This document shows positions 27,023 through 37,100 of a DNA stretch of 64,000 nucleotides, piece by piece (within the stretch, counting starts at the first letter, position 1; the number at the start of each line of letters is the position of its first letter). Both the position numbers and the translations under genes were made by a program. Source of the DNA: Petrosia ficiformis. Its lineage: Eukaryota > Porifera > Demospongiae > Haplosclerida > Petrosiidae. The notes beneath the pieces were generated by a model that was given only the letters and a program-made list of their open reading frames with translations, searched no databases and was not told where the DNA came from. The stretch covers positions 340,001 to 404,000 of the forward strand of contig OX345638.1 of assembly GCA_947044365.1 (NCBI GenBank). Reading direction: 5' to 3'.

Positions 27023-27847
27023 TTATAAAGGATAAAATATTGTAGACGTAAGGAGATACAAGAATGATCCAAATCCTAATATATATGCCCCACCCACTAA
27101 TATGGGGTGTCTGTGTTGGGGGATATCAAAAATATCCGGAAGTCCTAAAATGTTGCATAAAGTGTGTGCTATGATAGCACTGATCACATGACCTGTACGA
27201 AGAAACAAGTGGGCGGAGAACATTCCAAATAAGGAAGTGTAACAAGTTTGAAGTAAAATGTTAAACAAAGCTTGCGCTACTGTCATTGATCCCGATCGTA
27301 AATGGTCGAACATGTGATGAATATGAGCCACTCCAAAAAATAGAGGACATACAAATATTGTCCAATGTGGTCCAAGGTGTGGGAGGAGTAGAGGTACCAT
27401 ACATGAACGAAAGACAATTTCCTCTACTATTGGTGCTACTACAAAGTTACGTAAAAGTATATCCCGTCTTTCAGATCTCAATTGAGCAACTATTCCTTCA
27501 TCTTCTTCATCATGATGAGTTGCTCTTTGCAAAATGTACCCAAAGTAGAGAGAGAAAACTAGAAGAGATGGATAGATGACAGCTGAAATGAGACCATCAG
27601 TTTTCAGTCCTAGAGTATGTAAGAGAGATGTTACATCTAATGAGACAGTATCTGCTAGTATGAGAAGTGACCAGGGGGAGAGAAGAGTTACCATAGAAAT
27701 AACAAGGACCCTTCTTTTAACGGTGGTAGGATGATCTCTTGGCAGACCAACATCTGCTAAATACAAACTAATAACGAAGGATGTAGCCAGACCGAAACAT
27801 GCAGCTACTGCACTTGAGAGAGAGAGGGATGTAAATGCTACAGGCAT
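27023..27847 (-). CDS. RCE1: RCE1 CAAX prenyl endoprotease
   Basis: Multi-pass ER membrane protease of the ABI/CPBP family that removes the last three residues from farnesylated or geranylgeranylated CAAX proteins. A single uninterrupted 274-codon frame. The three catalytic motifs are visible: EEIVFR (EExxxR), FFGVAHIHH (FxxxH with extra His), and HTLCN (HxxxN/D type). At least six hydrophobic segments occur. Length is shorter than human RCE1 (329), mainly at the N-terminus. The start at MPVAFTSLS is the first Met of the frame. It is the only intronless gene in the window. It lies convergent to NSE4 and upstream-tandem to nothing: the next gene on this strand ends 466 bp away. RAB6 with its CXC tail is not an RCE1 substrate. 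Confidence 0.95.
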   Translation of the reverse strand: MPVAFTSLSLSSAVAACFGLATSFVISLYLADVGLPRDHPTTVKRRVLVISMVTLLSPWSLLILADTVSLDVTSLLHTLGLKTDGLISAVIYPSLLVFSLYFGYILQRATHHDEEDEGIVAQLRSERRDILLRNFVVAPIVEEIVFRSCMVPLLLPHLGPHWTIFVCPLFFGVAHIHHMFDHLRSGSMTVAQALFNILLQTCYTSLFGMFSAHLFLRTGHVISAIIAHTLCNILGLPDIFDIPQHRHPILVGGAYILGFGSFLYLLTSTIFYPL

Positions 27848-28313
27848 AGCTGGTTAGGTGTACACAAATTATGGCTAAATGAATGAATTATGTATGTGCA
27901 CGTATGTATGTACAATTTGTACATACATGTATCTATCTATCTGTGTATGTATGTATTATATGCAAGTATGTATGTATGTATGTACAATTTGTACATACGT
28001 ATGTATAAATGTATCTATCTACCTATGTAAGCATGTATGTATGTATGTACAATTTGTACATATGTATGTATCTATCTATCTATGTAAGCATGTATGTATG
28101 TATGTATGTATGTACATTTCAGATGTTATATATAATTATAATGATAAAATGAAATAATGAATAATGTACGTAACACACACACAAACATATATATATGTAC
28201 ATACACACACATACATATACATACGTACACACATACATGTACGTACATATACACACACATACACACAATTTGATAATAAAATAGATAGATAGACACGCAG
28301 ATAAACATTATAA
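27848..28313. other. Spacer between RCE1 start and receptor 3' end
   Basis: 466 bp dominated by TATG arrays containing three copies of a block with GTATGTACAATTTGTACATA. It must hold the RCE1 promoter and the receptor 3' UTR. No exon is apparent. Confidence 0.6.
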
Positions 28314-30026
28314 TCACACCAAAATTCTTTCAGGGGTTCGGGTAATGTATCGTCTCAACACTTCTATCTCTTCAATGTACACTTTATTACAATTACATAA
28401 AAACCCAGGTATATATTTATTATCGTCTTTATCGAAGATGACGACAATGTACTTCTCTGAGGGTTCTTTTCCTTGATTAACGCAACCCTCAACAAACAGT
28501 CTCAAACCATGAACCGGGCTATTCTCGGTGTGCTTTTTATTCCATTCTTCGCTGAATTCCTTAGTACAAACACATACGACTTTATCCGCCTTTGGTATGT
28601 GCTTGTTCATAAAATTTGCTGCTGTACCACATGTAGATGGTTCATATTTCTTTACTGTGATCCCAGGCATATCTAACTCATCATCCAGCAGTACAAATGT
28701 CTCACTCTTCTTTTCACTTGATAGACGAAGGGACTCAACCACAACTACAGATATATCCATAATTGGGAGAGATGGGAGAGGACTGTTTGGTACAGAATAT
28801 TCAGTGTCCGTTGTTTCTGTTTCAGAGGAATCGTCTCGTTTAGGAGTAACAAAATGTCTCCCCTTTTTATATCGTGTAACTAATAATGCTATGATAATAA
28901 TCAATATAATTATTACCACACCTATCGTCATTGTGGAAATTAATCCCACCATCTCTCTTGGTAAACTGGGTTGTAATACTTGTCTAGCAGCTACAAAATA
29001 ATAATAGAATAATTAATATAATACCAGAAGTGATTCATTATGTAAACTCTTCTTTAGTGTTATATTTAAACACACATGTCTATTATTAGAATGTATTAGT
29101 GTTACTATTAATAGAATGTATTAGTGTTACTATTAATAGAATGTATTAGTGTTACTATTAATAGAATGTATTAGAGTAACTATTAATAGAATGTATTAAT
29201 GTTACTATTAATAGAATGCATTAATGTTACTATTAATAGAATGTATCAGAGTTACTATTAATAGAATGCATTAATGTTACTATTAATAGAATGCATTATA
29301 TTTACTATTAATAGATATTGTGTATTAGAATTAGAATTTACTATCATTTGAACAAATTTGGTGTGGTTGCCATAGATACATATACATAAATACATACTTG
29401 GAGGTACTGTTTCTGCTGCAGAAGTCGTAACGAATGTTGATGAAGAGGAGGAAGAGGGCGAGGAAAAAGAGGAGGAGGAGGGGGGGAAGGAGGAGGAAGA
29501 GAAGGTAAAGGATGGAGTACTGTGGTAGGATATCTCAGATGACGACACATGTACAGAAGAGGAAACAAGCTCTATGAATGTGTATGTATAGAAAAGAATA
29601 AATAAACAAATTATAACAAGTTCAGAACCAAGCCACACCCCTTTCAGTGATACAGAACCAAGCCACACCCCCTTTCAGTGATACAGTATATAGTGTATTT
29701 AATACTGGTTATAAATTATAATTATATAATTATAATTATATATATTATGTATAGCCAGCAATTTGCAGACACAATATGATTACCATATCCTTCCACCTAT
29801 GCTTCATGGCGAGGGTAATTATGTATACAATTATTATATATTATCTGAGATGGTTATTCCTACCAGTATAGACTGGACAGTGACTATTAATATCTATTAA
29901 TTACCAGGTATATAACTGAATGAAAATGTGTTCAATTTCCCACATGTGGATTTTGAAGGATAGCCATCTTTAGATGAGCATTCTCTATTACAAACTCCAG
30001 GATCATATCCTTGTATCTGTGGAATG

Positions 30027-30077
<51 letters not shown>

Positions 30078-30090
30078 CTATGCATGTATG

Positions 30091-30121
<31 letters not shown>

Positions 30122-32780
30122 GTACATTTGTATACAGTGGTGTGGAAACAGCCAGTCATGCAGGACATTGTCTGATAAATGTCTGGTAAATTGAAACTGA
30201 ACTGTATACAAAGTATATGGGGAGCAGAACAAGTGATGAAAATAGGTCAAAATGTCTGGCAGCTGGCTCACTATTTCCTCACTCCTGTGATTGTGTATGT
30301 ATATATATATATGTTGCTATATAGATAATTTAATACATATACATACATGAACAACATATTGTAAACTGGAGTTCAACGGTCCAATAGATACAAGAGTAGA
30401 ATTGGTAATTTTGAAAGTACTCCATTCTTTCCATTGTGAACTTTCCCTAAGGATCAGGTAGTAGACATTTGGTTTATATATGTGAGATGTGTTAGGTGGC
30501 ATCCATGAGATATGAGCGATCATCGTGGTATTATCCATCATCGTGGTATTGGCCATCATCGTGGTATTAGACATCTTCGTAGTATTAAAAAATATCTCTG
30601 TAGTCACACTTGTTTTAGTAGGGACACCGATATCTGTGTATGTATGTACGTATGTATATATGTATGTATCTGTGTATGTATGTACATATGTATACATGTA
30701 CATGTATGTATGTATGTATACATGTACATGTACATGTATGTATGTATGTATGTATGTATGTATGTATGTATGTATGTATGTATGTATGTATGTATGTATG
30801 TATGTATGTATGTATGTATAATTATATGTATGTAAGTTGTATGTATGTATATATATGTATGTATACATATACATATAGATGGTTACATTATATTTACTAT
30901 GTGATCCACAAATGGTCTCATTGGCAAGTTCAAAACAGTTATTGGGCCAGTTTATTAGTGGAGAACTAATGGGGTCTCTTTTTCGATATGGTATTGACAT
31001 CACCTATAAGATACACACATGAATAGCTCTGTATGACTAATGGTATTCAATTCAAGAGGCTATGTTCTCTTTTATGTGACACAAACCAGTGTTCTGCCCA
31101 GGACATTTAGAGTGGTGGTTGGATTCTACTATGCATTTAGTGCTGTTTATCCAGTTTACTATCTCAATAGCTGTATTATCTGAGAGGTAGTTAATTCATC
31201 TGAGAGGTGGTTAATTCATGCTGATTGGTGAGTGGTGGTTAATTCATGTTGAGTGGTGGTTATTCCCGGCCAGTGCTGATCAGTATGGGCAGAACACTGC
31301 AACCATATACAATGTACATGTATAGTTGCAGATGAAAGTACATGTAACCTGATATACAGTTTGAACACATGGGATATCCCAACGAGATATAAAACCTGTA
31401 TTCTAACATACGTGAATTTGAAATTGTCTTTGCTGATCGCAATAGGAGTATCCATTTATAAAGCTATAGTCCAGGAGTATACTGGCTGTTGTTCGGTTCT
31501 TGAAAGGAGAGATAGATAATTGAATAGGTAGATAGACATATTGATTGATTGACTCACTCCTGGTGTAATACATCGCTGAAGCATAATATATGCAGGCGGA
31601 TTGACTTCATTTTGAAATCTAACAGTTGTTATCTCCAGATCATAAGCAGTCACTACATCGAGATAAGACAATCATTATGGTTCTACATTCAGTATTCAAT
31701 TAGAGGGACACAGCTCCCATCTATCATTACCAATAGTATGCCAATATACCCACCTGTCACACAACCCATAGTACACTCCAGAGTTTTTAATAAGTTTTGA
31801 AGCATGGGCCAAATTGGCTCAATAATGGTTAGTGTGTGCGCCATTGGGAATACATCTTGAGCCAATTAACAAAGAGTTAATGCTGTTAGTGACAATATAA
31901 TCATAATTAACTGTGCCACTGGCCTGAAGAGAGAACCGTGCAGTCCCAAATAAGAAGCACTTTGGGCCAATGGAGCGCCATATGAGCTTATGGTACATTC
32001 CATGAATTTAAATTTTCAAATCAATAGGAGAATGTTGTTTTACACTTTCAAACATACAGTACATGTAATTTGGTAGATGCACTCAGCATTATTACTTGTA
32101 AACTTCCTGTTTCATACTATGCATTATCAAGGGGTTTCCCCTCTTCTATATTTAACACCAATAATTAACCACAAAGCCTTTCAAAGCCCACTAGGGAGGC
32201 CTAAAAATTTTATTCTCATAGGTTAAGTAATAGTTATAACACATTTTACAGTAATGTAGCACAAGGGCAGGTCAATAAAGGTTGAGTTTACATGATGCAC
32301 AAGCTGAAGGCGAGTGCATTATGTAAATGAGACCTTTATTGACCGCCCAAGTGTGAAGTGTGTTATAAGTGATTTATTGACGGTCTGGTGAACTTCCACT
32401 GTTGTTGGAGCTGCTTCGTTAGTAGAGGTGAGCAAAGTGTGCAATAACTAACTTATTGCACGCAAAAGTGTGCAATAAGTGATTTAGTGTTCAATCATGT
32501 GATGCATTATCAGCATTCTGATTGGCCACAGGTCACATGATCAGCAATAATAATTAATAAACCATACCTGCAAACTCAACTTGTGACCATTCCACAGTTA
32601 ACTCAAAGTAACCATTATTATATGGAGAGATTTTATAAGTCAACTTGAAAGGCCTAATAGCAGGGTGTTCTGTGTATGGATCATTAGTACATCCTGAAAT
32701 AAAAGTGACATTATAATTATATTCATGAGGTAGGTAATCAGCTGATTTCAAACACATGATTATTATTATAGACATAATTA

Positions 32781-32840
<60 letters not shown>

Positions 32841-33945
32841 TATAGTGTTGTTTTAATGACCACATAGTTATAGTATGACTAGTTTATCACAATTTTAATT
32901 GTATACATATAGTTTAATTAAACTAAAGTAATTTTAGGCTTACTAAAAGGGTTTTAGTTTTAGTTAACTAACTAAAAGTGCCCATTATTGGCCACTTTAA
33001 AATTTTAGTTAGTTATAGTTATTGCAGTAGACCTGTAATTTAGTTATAGTTTAGTTAACTAATACCTTACTAAAAGGGGTTTTAGCTAACAAAAATAACA
33101 TACATTATATATACATGTATAATTATATATATACATGGACATATATATACATATACATGTATGTATACATATATTATACATAAGCATGTACAGTACATGT
33201 ATACATAGTACTGGTATCATGCACATACATACAAACACACACTTGTACAGCATATATGTGTACATGTACATATATATGTATATATATATGTACATGTACA
33301 CATATATGCTGTACAAATGTGTGTATATGTACATACATGTATACATGTACATACATACATACTTAAATACATACATACATAGTTATATACATACATACAT
33401 ATGCTACGATATATTCATTAATATATGTACCTTCATTGCTGTCTGTTGGTACTAAACATATAAAGATAAAATAATAATGATAATTACACACTTAATTGCT
33501 AACTTACTTGGTGCCGAGTAGTCACAAGATTTTTGATTCTGTATCTAATAAAACGTTTAAAAAGAAAACATTTTGGAACAGAGAGACTGACAGAAAAACA
33601 GACAGACAACCCGACCCTCTGCTCCGCCTACACAGGCGAGGGTGAATTATGGACTAGGTTCACATTTATGATGGCCTCACAATTAGCCCCAAGCTTACGC
33701 ATATATTGTACTGGGTCTTTCAAAATCCCCCCTTCACACAAATTTTTAAAATGAAAGCCTGAAAGACTACGATGTATGAAACACACTTGTCACATATATT
33801 TACTCACTTCGTCTGGCCTACATCCGCCATTTTTACTAAGTAATTTACATTTTCCATATTTAGTCTCACAAAAGATTCCATTCACTGATGCAACAAGAGA
33901 AGTGACAACCAGTAGAAATACACACAGCACATTCGTTTTCCACAT
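28314..33945 (-). CDS. Type I receptor with SEFIR (IL-17-receptor-type) cytoplasmic domain
   Basis: Single-pass cell-surface receptor. Eleven exons: 33945-33808, 33538-33508, 33451-33431, 32693-32568, 31652-31558, 31498-31412, 31003-30898, 30633-30347, 30016-29905, 29571-29398, 28990-28314; 1854 nt, 617 aa. The signal peptide is MWKTNVLCVFLLVVTSLVAS. The ectodomain is Cys-containing, with an FN3-like stretch (AHISWMPPNTSHIYKP) rich in NTT glycosylation sites, then a Ser/Pro-rich stalk near residues 335-390. The transmembrane helix is at about 407-429 (GVVIIILIIIIALLV), followed by RYKK. The cytoplasmic half shows SEFIR boxes: ITVKKYE, KVVCVCTKEFSEEW, GLRLFVEGCVNQGK, YIVVIFDKDDNKYIPGFL. TIR is the alternative, but the YIxVxF...IPxxL block favours SEFIR. 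Orthology to a named IL17R is not claimed. Confidence 0.8.
29075..29325. repeat. 25-bp minisatellite in the last receptor intron
   Basis: About ten copies of GTTACTATTAATAGAATGTA(TTAGT). Confidence 0.9.
31776..31994. mobile_element. Dispersed repeat, copy 1 of an inverted pair
   Basis: About 220 bp containing ACATCTTGAGCCAATTAACA and GCCAAATAAGAAGC-like sequence. It is about 90% identical, by eye, to the reverse complement of 57305-57525. It lies in a receptor intron. No reading frame; probably a non-autonomous element. Confidence 0.8.
32234..32368. mobile_element. Fold-back element (imperfect 130-bp palindrome)
   Basis: The left arm from TATAACACATTTTACAG through GGTCAATAAAGG to ACATGATGCAC pairs with the right arm GTGCATTATGTAAATGAG...CCTTTATTGACC...GTGTGTTATA, leaving a loop of about 15 nt. 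MITE-like. A second small palindrome TGCAATAACTAACTTATTGCA follows nearby at 32439. Confidence 0.75.
32772..33090. mobile_element. (AT)n tract followed by MITE-like element, copy 2
   Basis: A dinucleotide run at about 32784-32838, then AGTGTTGTTTTAATGACC opening a copy of the TTAGTTATAG family, sharing TAAAAGTGCCCATTATTGGC with the copies at 7727, 43370 and 58030. Confidence 0.75.
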
Positions 33946-34149
33946 ATTTAGAAAGATTTTCTTTCCCTCTCTTCCATAGGAATCGACGTAGAGACTTAGA
34001 AAATGCACAAAGAAAGCTTATCAATAATGGCCATCAATAGATTGGAGATTGGCATGATAGATATTATTTCCTGTATACGAGTAATTAGAAATTCTAATAT
34101 TACTTTTGTTTATGCATAAATAGAAACTTTGTTTGTTGGCGGGAATTTT
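33946..34149. promoter_or_regulatory. Bidirectional promoter receptor / POLA1
   Basis: 204 bp between divergent start codons. The POLA1-proximal end holds the E2F consensus described separately. A TATGCATAAATAG sequence (34111-34123) could serve as an octamer or TATA-like element about 30 bp upstream of the POLA1 start. Confidence 0.6.
34136..34145 (+). promoter_or_regulatory. E2F consensus site TTGGCGGGAA
   Basis: TTGGCGGGAA matches the E2F/DP site TTTSGCGGGAA-type consensus and ends 4 bp before the POLA1 ATG. Replicative polymerase genes are classic E2F targets in animals and plants. Binding is inferred. Confidence 0.65.
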
Positions 34150-37100
34150 ATGGAGGGAAAGAAGATGGCAGAAGGTCAGTAAGCTCTGATTATATATTGC
34201 AGGTTTGCAATACCCTCCATTATATATTTTCAGAACTTTCTGATGAAGTAACTACAAGACGAAGTCGAAGAGAGAAAAGAAAAAGCAAAGCGACTTCTGC
34301 ATTAGAAAAAATAAAGTACGCAGTTTGTATGTTTGTACATTTGTACGTATGTACACAATATTATAGTTCCTTTTTTAATAAGGTTGTCTCGTCAAACTGG
34401 AGTGCGATTAGAAGAAGATCTTGAAACCACAGACGGAATATTTGATTATGTTACTGAAGACGACTATTTTAAACTTGTGCAGGAGAGACAACAAGATCAG
34501 TGGATAATGGACGATGGTGTGTGTGTGTGTGTGTGTCATGTGATTAACCACATCCCCTTGTGTATATTGGTACTATACCTGTGTAGATGGGACCTATCGG
34601 GAACATGGGCGGGAAATATTTGATGAAGAAGTATCTTCCAAAGATAATACATCAACCAAAAAAATTAAAAAGGTTATATACATTATATACATATACATAC
34701 ATATATACATTATATACATATACATACATATATACATTATATACATATACATACATATATACATTATATACATATACATACATATATACATTATATACAT
34801 ATACATACATATATACATTATATACATATACATACATATATACATTATATACATACATATATACATTATATATATATACATACATATATACATTATATAC
34901 ATATACATACATATATACATGTACATACATTATGCATAATGCATACAAATGCACACATATGTACATACATATACATGTACATACATACATACATACATAC
35001 ATACATACATACATACATGTACTAAAATCCCACAGATTCACTCAATTAACCACACCTTTATTTACTTTTAGTTAATTACTAAAACATCATGAATACATAA
35101 TTACAAACAATGTGTATATCCTACATACATGTACATATAGCCAGTAAAAAAGGTTGGAAAACCCAGTAGCGACATCAAGAGCATGGTTCTTGGTATGAGT
35201 GGAGTCAGAAAGAGAGGTAAGGATAGTGGCACAGTCTCAGTAAAAGGGGATATGTTACTGAACGATATCCTATCTCAAATAGACGTAAGTTAATTAATAA
35301 CCATACCCATTAATCACATGACCATCTGTCACATGATAGCTTCATCTAATAATTATATTCCCATGCAGAATCAACCACCAGCACCGAAAAGGCCCAAACC
35401 GGTTTCATTTACACCTCGTTCCAGTGTCCCCAATCCTGTACCACATTCACTAACACTTCCTAAGAAAAGACCCTCCATGATATTTAAGAAAGTCCGAAAG
35501 GTGAAAGAGAAGTCTCCTCCATTCGATAATGGATATAATGGTGGACAGTTTGAAGAGAGAGAACACACAACCAATACTTGGGAGGAAGATAACATAGAAC
35601 AAGACTTCAATGATGTATGTATGTATGTACACCATATACATGTATGTACATGTATGTACATGTATGTGTGTACCATATACATGTATGTATGTAAAAATGT
35701 ATACATGTACATTGTATACATGTATGTACATATATACATGTACATGTACGTATGTACATATATAAATGTACATGTACATATATACATGTACATATACGTA
35801 TATCATATTCCAGGTACATGTATGTTTGCCTACATCATTATCTCCAACGAGTGAGATTACTAGTAATGACATTATGGATACCAAAGAAATACCAGATGAG
35901 GACGAGATCACACCAAAACAGGAACCAGTGTGAGTATTAACATATACTATTCACTGGACTAATGTATGTACTGTTCACTGGACCAATGTACATGATGTAT
36001 GTACTGTTCAATGGACCAAAGGTACTGTTCATTAGACTAATGTACTGTTCACTGGACTAATGTATGTACTGTTCACTGGACCAATGTACATGATGTATGT
36101 ACTGTTCAATGGACCAATGGTACTGTTCATTAGACTAATGTACTGTTCACTGGACTAATGTATGTACTGTTCACTGGACCAATGTACATGATGTATGTAC
36201 TGTTCAATGGACCAATGGTACTGTTCATTAGACTAATGTACTGTTCACTGGACTAATGTATGTACTGTTCACTGGACCAATGTACATGATGTATGTACTG
36301 TTCAGTAGACCAATGTACTGTTCAATGGACCAATGTACTGTTCAATGGACCAATGTACATGTATGTACTATTCAGTAGACCAATGTACTGTACTCTTCAA
36401 TGGACCAATGGTACTGTTCATTAGACTAATGTATTATATTTTTATAGACCTGAAGAAGCTGTATCTACTAGTGGCTGGGAGACAATAAGGGAGGAGATAA
36501 AATCTCAAGCCCCTCCCACTAAACCTGATATTGAAATAGACACTAAATCACTTCCTCTTATTGATGAAGAGGGTGGAGACAAAATCCTGCATTTCTATTG
36601 GTTGGATGTTTATGAGGATTACTATCGGCAACCTGGTACTGTGTACATGTTTGGTAAAGTGTGGGTTGAAGAGGCACACACCCATGTGAGGTATGTCATG
36701 TGACAATCATGTGACTAGACATGTGATTACTTAATTTTCAGCTGTTGTGTAACGGTTCATAACATTGAAAGATGTATGTATTTTCTACCACGAGAAAAGG
36801 TATGGATATGCCACACCCACTAATTAATATTTAATTACATTCCACAGATATTATCTAAGTCTGCCACGCCCACTGATAATGATGTGACTATGAAAGATGT
36901 ATATACAGTAAATATTCAATGTAACTATTAAAACATTATTTGACCACACCCATTTTAGGAATTCAACGATAAATACGCTGAAAAGTATCATATAATGAAG
37001 TTCTCATCAAGGGTATATTACATGTACATGCATGTATTTTATATGTATATGTGAGGGGATTCCCCCATGGCCCTGCCTCTGGGCTAACTATAGAAGCCAA

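Noticed and set aside
27286..27579. 97-codon plus frame
   Set aside because: Antisense shadow of RCE1, whose catalytic motifs are on the minus strand.
28528..29001. 157-codon frame antisense to the receptor last exon
   Set aside because: Shadow of the SEFIR exon; the sense strand has the conserved domain and correct splicing.
29790..29830. Possible micro-exon of the receptor between 29905 and 29571
   Set aside because: An AG/GT pair exists (GCATAG|GTGGAAGGATATG|GTAATC) but the neighbouring exons already join in phase without it.
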